A stretch of DNA of 40,511 bases, from positions 1 through 40,511 of the forward strand of contig JAJDOB010000074.1 in assembly GCA_022340385.1 (NCBI GenBank), in the 5' to 3' direction. The stretch is from Rhodobacter sp. GTDB lineage: Bacteria > Pseudomonadota > Alphaproteobacteria > Rhodobacterales > Rhodobacteraceae. The notes beneath the pieces are model-generated. The model was given only the letters and a program-made list of their open reading frames with translations, did no database searches and had not been told where the DNA came from. A program made the position numbers and the translations under genes. Below are positions 16,280-24,857 of the stretch, one piece after another. Every line of letters begins with the position of its first letter. Within the stretch, counting starts at the first letter, position 1.

Positions 16280-16776
16280 AGGCGGGGCGGATGACCTATG
16301 CGCTGGCTCAGTTGTCGGGGCGCGAACGTGCGCTCTTGCTGGTGTTCGCGCTTTTCGCGGTGCCGCTGGCGGTGATCTTTCTGCTGGTGTTGCCGTTGCT
16401 TGAAACCCGTGACGCCGCGCGCGAGCAGGCAACGCAGGCGGCGGCGACGCTGGCCTGGGTGTCCGATCAGGTGCGCGCATACCCCGCCGACACCGATGCC
16501 CCGGGGCAGGCCGCCAGCACCGGCGCCGCGTCGATGGGCATCAGCGCGATCGAGGAAAGCCTGGTGCGCGCTGGCCTGCGCCAGTATGTGTCGCAACTGG
16601 CCAATCGCACCGGCGGCGGCGTCGATCTGGCCCTGCAATCCGTGCCGTTTGACCAACTGGGTGGCTGGCTTCGGGAAATGACGCCGCTTTGGGGCTACCG
16701 CATCGCCGCATTCCGGTTCGAGGCCGGCGATCCCGGGCTGGTCAACGCGACATTCGAGTTGGAGCCTGCACCATGA
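16276..16776 (+). CDS. gspM: Type II secretion inner-membrane platform protein GspM
   Basis: The 166-residue bitopic protein has a short cytoplasmic N-terminus with SGRERALLL, one membrane helix (about 20-42) and a periplasmic ferredoxin-like domain. GspM binds GspL in the assembly platform. It begins in an ATGA overlap with gspL and ends in one with gspN, so L, M and N are translationally coupled. Confidence 0.83.
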   Translation: MKAGRMTYALAQLSGRERALLLVFALFAVPLAVIFLLVLPLLETRDAAREQATQAAATLAWVSDQVRAYPADTDAPGQAASTGAASMGISAIEESLVRAGLRQYVSQLANRTGGGVDLALQSVPFDQLGGWLREMTPLWGYRIAAFRFEAGDPGLVNATFELEPAP

Positions 16777-17495
16777 TCCGGTTTCTGTTCCTTTTGCTGG
16801 TATTTGTCGGCGGGCTGGCGGGCGCGGCGGCCTGGTTTGGCGAAATCCATCACCTGCGCCGGGCCATGCCCGCTACGCTGCCGGGCTGGACGCAGGACAT
16901 CAGCGCCCGCTCCGGTCTGCGGAACGGGCAGATCGAACTGCGCGCAACCGGCGTTCGCCCGGCGCTGACACTGCACTGGACGGCCCGGCGACCCGACACC
17001 GACGGATTGTTGTGGGATGTGCGGCTTGTGGGGCAGGGCGTTGATATCACAGCGGAATTGCTGGTGCCTTACTGGCCGCAAAAGGCGCTGATCCGGAATG
17101 GCGCGGGTGGCGTGCTGCTGGCCGATCTGCCAGGGGTTCAGGCCAAGGGCCTTGTGGTCCTGTCCGACCTGACCGGCGAGATCAGCGATCTCGTGGGGAC
17201 GCGGCAGATGACCGGCGCGCTGTCGGCACAGGCCCGGGGAATTTCGGTCAGCGGCACGGATCTGGGCGACGGGCCGGTCACTGCCAGCCTTTCGGCAGAC
17301 GGGCGGTGGCAGGCGCAGGCGACGCTGCAGGGTGGCACGGGTCCGCTGGGCGCAACGCTGGTGAAACAGGGCGCCATGCTGGACATCGCCCTCACCGGCA
17401 CCGACGCTTTGCCGCCCGCCGTCCGCCAGCCGCTGCAACGCTTCGGCAGGCAGGACGGTGACGCGCTGCGCTTCAGCCTGCCGTTCGGCCTGTGA
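16773..17495 (+). CDS. gspN: Type II secretion protein GspN
   Basis: The 240-residue protein has an N-terminal membrane anchor (IRFLFLLLVFVGGLAGAAAWF) and a periplasmic beta-rich domain with Gly- and Leu-rich repeats, as in GspN, an optional T2SS component of unclear function. The assignment leans on position after gspM, size and topology; residue conservation in this family is low. The start is an ATGA overlap with gspM. Confidence 0.72.
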   Translation: MIRFLFLLLVFVGGLAGAAAWFGEIHHLRRAMPATLPGWTQDISARSGLRNGQIELRATGVRPALTLHWTARRPDTDGLLWDVRLVGQGVDITAELLVPYWPQKALIRNGAGGVLLADLPGVQAKGLVVLSDLTGEISDLVGTRQMTGALSAQARGISVSGTDLGDGPVTASLSADGRWQAQATLQGGTGPLGATLVKQGAMLDIALTGTDALPPAVRQPLQRFGRQDGDALRFSLPFGL

Positions 17496-17605
17496 AGCCG
17501 GGGCTGAAAATCACTGCACCGCCGTGCCACACGTCGGCGAAAAAGGGCTGTGCTGCCACGCACTTAGCTTTCGCTTCGCGCCAATCGGTGCTAGGGATAT
17601 CCGCA

Positions 17606-17624
17606 CGGACACACGCTGGGTCCG
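17606..17624 (+). promoter_or_regulatory. Hairpin just upstream of gspC
   Basis: CGGAC (17606-17610) and GTCCG (17620-17624) pair around a 9-base loop directly before the gspC Shine-Dalgarno GGGGGA. A weak extended -10 (TGCTAGGGA, 17589-17597) lies upstream in the 139-bp gap after gspN and could be an internal promoter; no -35 match was found. Confidence 0.3.
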
Positions 17625-17634
17625 GGGGACAAAC

Positions 17635-18486
17635 GTGAGACTGGTGTCAGGTCTTTTGTCGGTGATTGCGGTCGCGTCGTTCGGCTTTGCCTGCGGCGCA
17701 CTGGCGCTTGCCTTCGTGGTGCCAGAGGCCGCGCCCTACACGCCGCCCGCCCGTGCCGCCGCGCTTCAGGCGCAGCCCGGCACCGGCCCCGACCTGCCCG
17801 AAACCTGGCCCGCCGTTTTCGGTGTCGTGCCGCCGCCCGCGCCGGAACCGGAACCGCTGCCTGAACCGCTTGCAGAACCGGAAGTCGTCGAAGAACCGCT
17901 TGAAGAAAACACCAGCTATTACCTGACCGGGCTGGTCGCGGGCCGGGGCAGCGGCAGCTGGGCGATGATTTCCGAGAATGACCGTGGCGTCGTGGTGCGG
18001 GTCGGAGACACCCTGATCGGCGGAGAAACCGTGACAGCCATCGACGCGTCCGGCGTCTGGATCGACCATGACGGCAGCCGCCAGCTGATCCCGGTGCAGA
18101 AGTCCGATCTTGGCGGCCTGATGCGCGCCGGGCCCGCGTCGGTCGCCGTGCTGGCGCAGTCGGACCTGCTGGCCGAGGTCACCATTCCGGTCGAGGCGCT
18201 GGATCGCGGATATATCGAAAGCGCGCTGGCCGAAGCCGGCGAACTCAGCGCGCGCGGCAATGACGGCGGCGGAATGGACATCGTGTCGGTCCGGCGCGGC
18301 AACATGTTCGAACAGATGGGCCTGCGCCCGGGCGACACGATCCTTGCGGTAAACGGAAAAACCCTAGAGACAAGCGACCTGTTGGCCGATACACCCGACG
18401 ACGAAGTGTCGGGCGGATCATTGCAGCTGGAAATACTACGGGAAGGGACGCGGCATATGCTGAAGGTGAACCTTGATAAGGGCTAG
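17635..18486 (+). CDS. gspC: Type II secretion protein GspC
   Basis: The 283-residue inner-membrane protein starts at GTG 17635, preceded by GGGGGA. The membrane helix is at about 4-29. A Pro/Glu-rich linker (about 65-91) spans the periplasm, followed by the homology region (about 92-165), which in the family contacts the secretin, and a C-terminal PDZ domain (about 195-283, with IVSVRRGNMFEQMGLRPGDTI). GspC couples the inner platform to GspD. Here it follows gspN instead of leading the operon. It overlaps gspD by 14 bp. Confidence 0.88.
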   Translation: MRLVSGLLSVIAVASFGFACGALALAFVVPEAAPYTPPARAAALQAQPGTGPDLPETWPAVFGVVPPPAPEPEPLPEPLAEPEVVEEPLEENTSYYLTGLVAGRGSGSWAMISENDRGVVVRVGDTLIGGETVTAIDASGVWIDHDGSRQLIPVQKSDLGGLMRAGPASVAVLAQSDLLAEVTIPVEALDRGYIESALAEAGELSARGNDGGGMDIVSVRRGNMFEQMGLRPGDTILAVNGKTLETSDLLADTPDDEVSGGSLQLEILREGTRHMLKVNLDKG

Positions 18487-20413
18487 TCGCACCGTATTGC
18501 TGATGGTTGCACTGCTGCTGGCCGGCAGTCTGGGCGCGCGCGCCCAGATCGCGCTTGATCTGCGGGACGCCGATCTGCGGTCTTTCGTGGAAATCGTGGC
18601 AGAGGCAACGAACCGCAACTTCACGCTGGACAACCGCGTGCAGGGCACGGTGACGGTGATCGCGCCGGGCACGGTTTCCGATGCGGCATTGTACGAGATC
18701 TTCCTCAACGTTCTGGAACTGAACCGCCTGACGATCATCGAGGGCGACGCGGTCGACCGGATCGTGCCGCTGGATATCGCCCGCGAACTGGCGCCGGGCG
18801 ATCGGGTGCGCACCGCGGGGGGCGCGTTCGAAACCCGCGTGTTCGTGGTGCGCAACATCTCGCTGGGCGAAACGGTAGAGGTGATCCGCCCGCTGTTGCC
18901 GGCAGAGGCCGTACTCAGCACCGTCGAACAGTCGGGGCTGCTGATCCTGTCGGACCGGCGCGAGAATATCGCCCGGATCGCCACACTGATCGACCAGCTG
19001 GATCGCCCGCGCCGCAAGACCATCGAGACCATCCGCCTGAACTATTCCAACGCCCAGGATCTGCTGTCGACGATCCAGACGCTGGACATCGTGCCGCCCG
19101 GCGGCAGCATCAGCGCCGATTTCCGGTCCAACGCCATCGTGGTCAGCGGCAATGACGAATTCCGCAACCGCATCCGGTCGGTCGTGTCGCAGCTCGACAC
19201 GCCGCAGCGCAGCCAGTCCACCGCCGTGGTGCAGTTGAACTATGCCGACGCGGTACAGCTTGAGGGCGTGATCGCGCGCTCTGTCGTCGCGCAGGGCGCC
19301 GATGGCCAGCCGGGCGAGGTGACGATCGTTGCCGAACCGCAGTCGAACGCGATCCTCGTCACCGCCCCCAGCGATCAGATCGCCTCGATCACCAGCGCGA
19401 TCCGGCGGCTGGATCAGCGGCCCAGCCAGGTGCTGGTCGAGGCGGTGATCTTCGAGTTGTCGGTGCAGAACCTCAGCGACCTTACCGCGCAGTTCGGCGG
19501 CCTGCTGAACAGCGCGCTGTTTGGCGGCGCAGAGTTCAGCCTTGGCGGCCGGCCGACCCTGACCAGCCTTGTCAGTGCCGCGATCAGCGGCCCCGCGATC
19601 AGCCCCGGCGAAGGCGGCACATTCGGCGCCGCAACCGCCAACGCCGCCGGCGACAGGGGCTTTGTCGGGTTCCTCAGTGCGCTGAACAAGGAAACCTCGG
19701 CCCGCCTGCTGGCGACCCCGTCGATCCTGACGCTGAACAACACAGAGGCCGAAATCGTCGTCGCGCAATCGGTGCCGTTCGTCACCGGCAGCTTTGCCAC
19801 CGTTGGCGACAGCGCCACGCCCGAACGCCCGTTCCAGACAATCGAGCGTCAGGATGTCGGCCTGAAACTGCGTGTCACGCCGCAGATCACCGGTGACAAC
19901 ACGGTGCGCATGGAAATCGAACAGGAAGCCTCCAGCCTGACGCGCCAGGCGTCGGCGGCGGGTGGCGAGATCACCTCGAAACGCACCCTGTCCACCAACG
20001 TCCTTGTCGGTGACGGCAAGGTCATCATGCTGGGCGGGCTGCTGGAAAACGGCGCCGGATCGGAAACCGCAGGCGTGCCCGGGCTGCGCAAGATCCCGCT
20101 GTTCGGCAAATTGTTTCGTGGCCGGTCGGTCAACAAGAACCAGCGTGTGCTGTTGCTGCTGATCCGCCCGCGCATCGTGCGCAACGATGGCGACGCGGCC
20201 CGGCTGACGCGCGAGGTCGCGCGCGACGCCAAACGCGCCACCCGCTCGATCCAGCCGCGCCCGGATGAACAATATCCCGACCTTCCGATCCAGACCTTCC
20301 CGTTTGACGGCGCCAACCTCGACCAGCCCTTCGATGCCGGGTTCATCGACAGCTACGCGCGCTCGCGCACTTTCCCGCCGCTGCCCTCGCGCCTGCAATT
20401 CAACACGCAATAA
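18473..20413 (+). CDS. gspD: Type II secretion outer-membrane secretin GspD
   Basis: The 646-residue secretin starts at TTG 18473, inside gspC, with GAAGGTG upstream. A signal peptide ends near residue 24 (GARAQ). Then come N0 (about 25-90), three N domains (about 100-330) and the secretin domain (about 330-590), which contains VPFVTGSF and the diagnostic VPGLRKIPLFGKLFRGRS block followed by RVLLLLIRPRIV. It forms the outer-membrane channel. No GspS-type pilotin gene is nearby. The length is normal for GspD. Confidence 0.96.
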   Translation: MIRASRTVLLMVALLLAGSLGARAQIALDLRDADLRSFVEIVAEATNRNFTLDNRVQGTVTVIAPGTVSDAALYEIFLNVLELNRLTIIEGDAVDRIVPLDIARELAPGDRVRTAGGAFETRVFVVRNISLGETVEVIRPLLPAEAVLSTVEQSGLLILSDRRENIARIATLIDQLDRPRRKTIETIRLNYSNAQDLLSTIQTLDIVPPGGSISADFRSNAIVVSGNDEFRNRIRSVVSQLDTPQRSQSTAVVQLNYADAVQLEGVIARSVVAQGADGQPGEVTIVAEPQSNAILVTAPSDQIASITSAIRRLDQRPSQVLVEAVIFELSVQNLSDLTAQFGGLLNSALFGGAEFSLGGRPTLTSLVSAAISGPAISPGEGGTFGAATANAAGDRGFVGFLSALNKETSARLLATPSILTLNNTEAEIVVAQSVPFVTGSFATVGDSATPERPFQTIERQDVGLKLRVTPQITGDNTVRMEIEQEASSLTRQASAAGGEITSKRTLSTNVLVGDGKVIMLGGLLENGAGSETAGVPGLRKIPLFGKLFRGRSVNKNQRVLLLLIRPRIVRNDGDAARLTREVARDAKRATRSIQPRPDEQYPDLPIQTFPFDGANLDQPFDAGFIDSYARSRTFPPLPSRLQFNTQ

Positions 20414-20432
20414 CACACCGGAGCCGCTGATA

Positions 20433-21875
20433 ATGGCCCGCGCCGACCTGCCGTTCACCTTCGCCCGCGACCAGAAGATGGTGTTGCAGGGCGACGCGCT
20501 GGTCTGCGGGCCCGGTGCCACCGTTTTCGGCCTGCGCGAGGCCCGGCGGCGGGCCGGCGGACCGCTGCGGGTCGAACGGGTGCCCGAGGATGCCTTCGAA
20601 ACCGTGCTGAACGCCCATTACCGCGACGGAGCCGGCAACGGCGAGGAAAACGACCTCAGCTTCGATCTCGAGGTTCAGGGCGGTCCGGGCCTGCGTGACC
20701 TGCTGGAGGATGCAACCGAAGCCCCGGTGATCGAACTGGTCAATCAGCTGTTGCGCCGCACGGTGCGCGGCGGTGCCTCTGACCTGCATGTCGAACCCTA
20801 CGAGGACGGGCTGCGCGCCCGCGTGCGGATCGACGGCATGCTGCGCACAGTGATGGACCGGTCCGATGTGCCGGTCCGCCGGGTGATCTCGCGGCTGAAG
20901 GTGATGGCCGGGCTGGACACCGCCGAAACCCGGCTGCCGCAGGACGGGCGCATCGGGCTGCGCTATGGCGGGCGCGACATCGACGTTCGCATGTCGACCC
21001 TTCCCGGCCATTTCGGAGAGCGCATCACCCTGCGGGTGCTGGACCGGCATTCCGGCCTGCTGCCGCTGGATCAGCTGGGCCTGACCGACGGGCAGGCCGA
21101 GGTTCTGCACCGCCTGGCCGCGCGCCCCGACGGTATCGTTCTGGCCACCGGCCCGACCGGCAGCGGCAAGACGACGACGCTTTATTCGCTGCTGCAACTT
21201 GCCGATCAGCACAAACGCAATATCGTCACGGTCGAGGATCCGATCGAATACCACCTGCCGGGCATCAGCCAGACGCAGACCAACGCCGAGATCGGCATGA
21301 CCTTTGCTGCCGGCCTGCGCGCCACGCTGCGCCAGGATCCGGATGTGATACTGGTCGGTGAAATCCGCGATGTCGAAACCGCGCAGGTCGCCGCCCAGGC
21401 GTCGCTGACCGGGCATCTGGTGTTTTCCTCGCTTCACGCCAACGGCTCGGTTGCCGCTGTCACCCGCCTGCGCGATCTGGGGCTCGACAACTTCCTGATC
21501 GCCGCCACCCTGCGCGGGATACTGGCGCAGCGCCTGCTGCGTCGCCTGTGCGATGCCTGCAAGACACTCGCATCGCCCGATCCCGTCGCGGCGGCGATGT
21601 TTGATGGCATCGACGCGCCGCTGCCGCTTCAGATCGCGCGGGCCACGGGATGCGAGACCTGCGGCAACACCGGCTATGCCGGGCGGCAGGGCGTCTATGA
21701 AATCGTCGAGATCACCGAGGACGTGGCCGCCGCCATCGGCGAGAATGCCAGCGAACAGGCGCTGAAACAGATCGCGGTGCCGCGTGGCAACACGCTGCTG
21801 GCGCAGGGGCTGCATCTGGTGGCCACCGGGCGCACCACGATCGACGAAGTGCGCCGCGTGCTGGGCGAGGGCTGA
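20433..21875 (+). CDS. gspE: Type II secretion ATPase GspE
   Basis: The 480-residue cytoplasmic hexameric ATPase powers pseudopilus assembly. Visible motifs are Walker A GPTGSGKT (about 240-247), the Asp box VTVEDPIEY, Walker B DPDVILVGEIRD (about 302-313), and the His box TGHLVFSSLHANG. The tetracysteine zinc site of GspE is intact, with CDAC (about 373-376) and CETC (about 407-410). ATG 20433 has GGAG nine bases upstream, 19 bp after gspD. Confidence 0.96.
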   Translation: MARADLPFTFARDQKMVLQGDALVCGPGATVFGLREARRRAGGPLRVERVPEDAFETVLNAHYRDGAGNGEENDLSFDLEVQGGPGLRDLLEDATEAPVIELVNQLLRRTVRGGASDLHVEPYEDGLRARVRIDGMLRTVMDRSDVPVRRVISRLKVMAGLDTAETRLPQDGRIGLRYGGRDIDVRMSTLPGHFGERITLRVLDRHSGLLPLDQLGLTDGQAEVLHRLAARPDGIVLATGPTGSGKTTTLYSLLQLADQHKRNIVTVEDPIEYHLPGISQTQTNAEIGMTFAAGLRATLRQDPDVILVGEIRDVETAQVAAQASLTGHLVFSSLHANGSVAAVTRLRDLGLDNFLIAATLRGILAQRLLRRLCDACKTLASPDPVAAAMFDGIDAPLPLQIARATGCETCGNTGYAGRQGVYEIVEITEDVAAAIGENASEQALKQIAVPRGNTLLAQGLHLVATGRTTIDEVRRVLGEG

Positions 21876-21911
21876 TCGCAGATGCACGCCGCCAAAGGAC
21901 GCCCATAGCCC

Positions 21912-23117
21912 ATGCAGCCCTTCGCCTATGTCGCCTATGACCAGAACGGCCAGCGCAAATCCGGCACGCTGGTCGCCGAAAGCGAACGGGCCGCGTTTGA
22001 CGAACTGAAATCCCAGGGGTTGCTGGCCGCCGACATCACCGCAAAGGCGCGCGCGAAGACCGGCGGCCGGGGCGGCGCGCGGCTGGACACGGATGAACGC
22101 GCGATCTTTTCGCGCCAGATGGCGGTGCTGCTGGGCGCCGACCTGCCGATCGAGGCCGCACTGGACGCGGTGATCGAAAGCGAAGGGTCGACCCGGATGC
22201 AGGGGTTTGCCGCCGAACTGAAAGCCGCGACGCTGGAAGGCTACCCCTTGTCGGACGCCATCGAACGCAGCCGTGGCGGCTTTGCGCCCTATTACACCTC
22301 GTCTCTGCGCGCCGGCGAAACCTCGGGCGATCTGGCGGCGGTGTTCGGCGGGCTGGCCGATTTTCTCGAAGCGCAGGGCGCGAACCGGGCAGAAATTGCC
22401 ACTGCCCTGGTGTACCCGGCCTTCGTCGCCGCCGTGTCGCTGGTGGTTTGCGTGGTGCTGCTGACCAATGTCGCGCCCGAGGTGGTCGCCATGTTCGAGG
22501 TCAGCGGCCAGCCCCTGCCGCAGCTGACGCAGGTGGTGCTGGGCACTTCTGACTGGGTGATCCGCAACTGGATCGCGCTGGTGATCTGCCTTGGCGCGGC
22601 CATCGCCGGGGGGGCCGGATTGCTGCGCATTCCGCGCATCCGCGACCGCGTCGGGCGGGCATTGCTGCGCATTCCGCTGTTTGGCCGCCTCAAACGCATG
22701 GCGATGGCCGGGCAGTATCTGCGCACGCTGGCGCTGGTGCTGGGCAGCCGCCAGACCGCGATCAACGCAGTGACAAGCGCTGCCGAGGTGCTGACCATGT
22801 CGCATTACCGCGCCCAGGCCGATGGCATCATCACCGCCGTCCGGCAGGGCGAAAGCCTGTCGGGCGCCGTGCGCAGCCTTGCGATCCTGCCGCCCGTCGC
22901 GCTGCAACTGATCCGCGTCGGCGAAGATTCCGCGCGGCTGGCGCAGATGACCGACCGGGCCGCCGTGCTTGTCGAAACCTGGCTGGCGCGCGACCGCAAA
23001 CGCATCGCCTCGATCCTCGATCCGGTGCTGATGATGCTGGTCGGCGTGTTCGTTCTGATCGTCGTGCTGGCGATCCTGCTGCCGATCTTCGAACTGCAAT
23101 CGGTGGTGATCAGCTAG
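21912..23117 (+). CDS. gspF: Type II secretion inner-membrane platform protein GspF
   Basis: The 401-residue polytopic protein has the N-terminal FAYVAYDQNGQRKSGTL signature and two T2SSF domains (about 65-190 and 270-390) with the family blocks FSRQMAVLLGADLPIEAAL, LRAGETSGDLAAV and IRVGEDSARLAQM. Three membrane segments are expected: about 165-190, 215-240 and the C-terminal VLMMLVGVFVLIVVLAILLPIF. It ends the gsp operon, 36 bp after gspE. Confidence 0.95.
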   Translation: MQPFAYVAYDQNGQRKSGTLVAESERAAFDELKSQGLLAADITAKARAKTGGRGGARLDTDERAIFSRQMAVLLGADLPIEAALDAVIESEGSTRMQGFAAELKAATLEGYPLSDAIERSRGGFAPYYTSSLRAGETSGDLAAVFGGLADFLEAQGANRAEIATALVYPAFVAAVSLVVCVVLLTNVAPEVVAMFEVSGQPLPQLTQVVLGTSDWVIRNWIALVICLGAAIAGGAGLLRIPRIRDRVGRALLRIPLFGRLKRMAMAGQYLRTLALVLGSRQTAINAVTSAAEVLTMSHYRAQADGIITAVRQGESLSGAVRSLAILPPVALQLIRVGEDSARLAQMTDRAAVLVETWLARDRKRIASILDPVLMMLVGVFVLIVVLAILLPIFELQSVVIS

Positions 23118-23197
23118 CATGACCCGGAAACACTGGATTGAGACAGGCGTCCCGGTCTAAGACAGGCCGGAGCACAGAACAATAAATAGGCAGGCAC

Positions 23198-23824
23198 ATG
23201 TTTTTCGAAGATGGCTGGGTTTCGTTGTCAGAGGTCACGGCAGAGGTGTTTCGCCGGTTGCAGGCGATGAAGGCCGCCGGCCAGATGCGCGACACCGGCG
23301 ACGGGCTCAGATCCATGCTGGCGCTGTCGGTCTGGGACATCTGCGACGCCTGTTCCAAGATCGGCGTCACCGGGCCCGACGGCGTGGTGGTTCCGGCGAC
23401 CAAGGATCTGATCGCATGGGCCGATCCGCGTGAATTGTCCAATGAACATGTCAATCTGCTGGTCGGCAATGTCGGCTCGTCCGATCTGCCGGATGCGGAT
23501 GGAAATCTGCCAACGCGCGAGCAGCTGATGCTGCGCTACGGGCCGTTCGTGAACCTGCCGGTCGTGCTTCCGGTCAACAACTTCCAGTCCTCGCTGACCT
23601 TTCTGGAAGAAGAGGTCGTCAAACACGATCCGGGCGACGAACATATCCTGCGCGCCGCCCAGTTGATCCTGACGATGATCGAGGATGGCGAGCTTGTGAC
23701 CCGCGAAATCGCACGGGTCAAGCTTGGGGCGTCGCTGTCGCGGCGCAAGTTCAAGGTTGCCTGGGCACTGGCCGCGCAGCACAGCCCCGAACTGGCCACG
23801 CCCAACCGCTGGGCCGGACTGTAG
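23198..23824 (+). CDS. Conserved-looking protein of unknown function after gspF
   Basis: The 208-residue soluble protein has no signal peptide or membrane segment. ATG 23198 follows AGGCAGGCAC. The N-terminal part is helical and contains a WDICDAC pair of cysteines; a Pro-rich strand (FVNLPVVLPVNNF) joins it to a charged helical C-terminus with RRKFKVAWALAAQ, which could be a DNA- or protein-binding helix. No family is recognised. It follows gspF by 80 bp on the same strand, so a link with secretion is possible but not shown. Confidence 0.7.
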   Translation: MFFEDGWVSLSEVTAEVFRRLQAMKAAGQMRDTGDGLRSMLALSVWDICDACSKIGVTGPDGVVVPATKDLIAWADPRELSNEHVNLLVGNVGSSDLPDADGNLPTREQLMLRYGPFVNLPVVLPVNNFQSSLTFLEEEVVKHDPGDEHILRAAQLILTMIEDGELVTREIARVKLGASLSRRKFKVAWALAAQHSPELATPNRWAGL

Positions 23825-23851
23825 GCAATTCTGCCCTTGGGTGAATTGATG

Positions 23852-23872
23852 CGCGGGCACTCTCTGTCCGCG
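23852..23872 (+). terminator. Hairpin after the unknown gene
   Basis: CGCGGGCA (23852-23859) pairs with TGTCCGCG (23865-23872), with one G-T wobble and a CTCTC loop, 28 bp past the stop. No T-run follows. A second 9-bp inverted repeat (AATTGCGGC at 23877-23885, GCCGCAATT at 23925-23933) lies next to it. Confidence 0.45.
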
Positions 23873-24010
23873 TGAAAATTGCGGCATCCGGTCGGGACAA
23901 ATACCCCTGCAATGCCCTGCGCGGGCCGCAATTCGACCCGGCTGCGACCAATATCGCGCGCCAGATTGGCAGGCGTCGATATTGGCCAGCAGTCCGGAAA
24001 GAGCACCCAG

Positions 24011-24631
24011 ATGCCCTATATCTCGCCCAAGACCACGCCGCGGCATTCGCATGCCACGGGCACGATGATCCGGACCGCCGGCGGCCAGAAACCTGTCGAG
24101 GCCCTGCAGCCCGGCGATCTGGTCTGCACCAGGGACAACGGCTTGCAGCCGGTGCGCTGGATCGCCTCGCGCAGGCTTGATGCCGGCGCATTTGCCGCCG
24201 ACGCCAGCCTGCGCCCGGTGCGGATCCGGGCCAATGCGCTGGGCGAAAACCGCCCTGTCCGCGATCTGGTCGTGTCCCAGCAGCATTGCCTGCTGATCGA
24301 CGACTGGCGCTGTCAGTTGCTGTTCGGCGAAGACGAGGTTCTGGCCCCGGCGATTGCGCTGCTCAACGACAGCTCGGTCACCATCGACCGGTCCGATCAG
24401 CCGGTGACCTATTACCACTTCATGTTCGATCGCCACGAAATCGTCTATTCCAACGGGGTGGCGACCGAAAGCTTTCACCCGGATTTCGCCGGGATCCCGG
24501 CGATGGATCGTGCCAAAAGCGCAGAGCTGTTTCGCCTGTTCCCGCAACTGAAGACCGACCCCGGCGCCTACGGCCCGAAAGCGCGCGCCACCCTGCACGC
24601 GCACGAGGTCGAAGTCCTGATGGCCTGCTGA
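24011..24631 (+). CDS. Stand-alone Hint (hedgehog/intein) domain protein
   Basis: The 206-residue protein is almost entirely a Hint_2-type domain: TGTMIRTAGGQKPVEALQ, PGDLVCTRDNGLQPVRWI, then RDLVVSQQHCLLIDDW (the TxxH-like block, here SQQH) and HFMFDRHEIVYSNGVATESF. In self-processing Hint proteins the domain starts with a Cys at the splice site; here the aligned position is occupied by Ser (RHSHATGT). There is no secreted passenger, signal peptide or repeat region. It may be an inactive or repurposed Hint domain, or use Ser for cleavage. ATG 24011 follows GGAAAGAG. It is 186 bp after the previous gene. Confidence 0.82.
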   Translation: MPYISPKTTPRHSHATGTMIRTAGGQKPVEALQPGDLVCTRDNGLQPVRWIASRRLDAGAFAADASLRPVRIRANALGENRPVRDLVVSQQHCLLIDDWRCQLLFGEDEVLAPAIALLNDSSVTIDRSDQPVTYYHFMFDRHEIVYSNGVATESFHPDFAGIPAMDRAKSAELFRLFPQLKTDPGAYGPKARATLHAHEVEVLMAC

Positions 24632-24649
24632 AAGCGGCCACCACACGCC

Positions 24650-24673
24650 GCCAGACACCCTGCCAGACACCCC
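24650..24673. repeat. 12-bp tandem duplication downstream of the Hint gene
   Basis: GCCAGACACCCT (24650-24661) is followed by GCCAGACACCCC (24662-24673), 11 of 12 bases identical. It lies 19 bp past the Hint gene stop. Confidence 0.6.
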
Positions 24674-24857
24674 CTGAATCCCGCGGATCGGCCGCAGGCA
24701 GGCAATTGCGCCTCGCGGCAATGACCTTGCGATCACGATACAAGGGCGCCCAACCCCTTACCGGCGATTTCCCGCAAAGGGTTTCATCTGCGCCGCGTCG
24801 GCGGGATATTCCCGACGGTGCCTTGTTCCCGCGCCGCCAGCACTCTACATCGCAACC

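Noticed and set aside
18245-20521. Long minus-strand frame of 758 codons
   Set aside because: Antisense to gspC and gspD, with no domain or ribosome binding site.
20400-23120. Long minus-strand frame of 906 codons
   Set aside because: Antisense to gspE and gspF; codon-bias artefact.
23141-23167. AGACAGGC direct repeat after gspF
   Set aside because: Two 8-bp copies 19 bp apart are within chance for such DNA, with no further support.
24011-24631. Hint domain as part of an intein in a larger host gene
   Set aside because: There are no extein-like sequences on either side, and the protein has its own start and stop.
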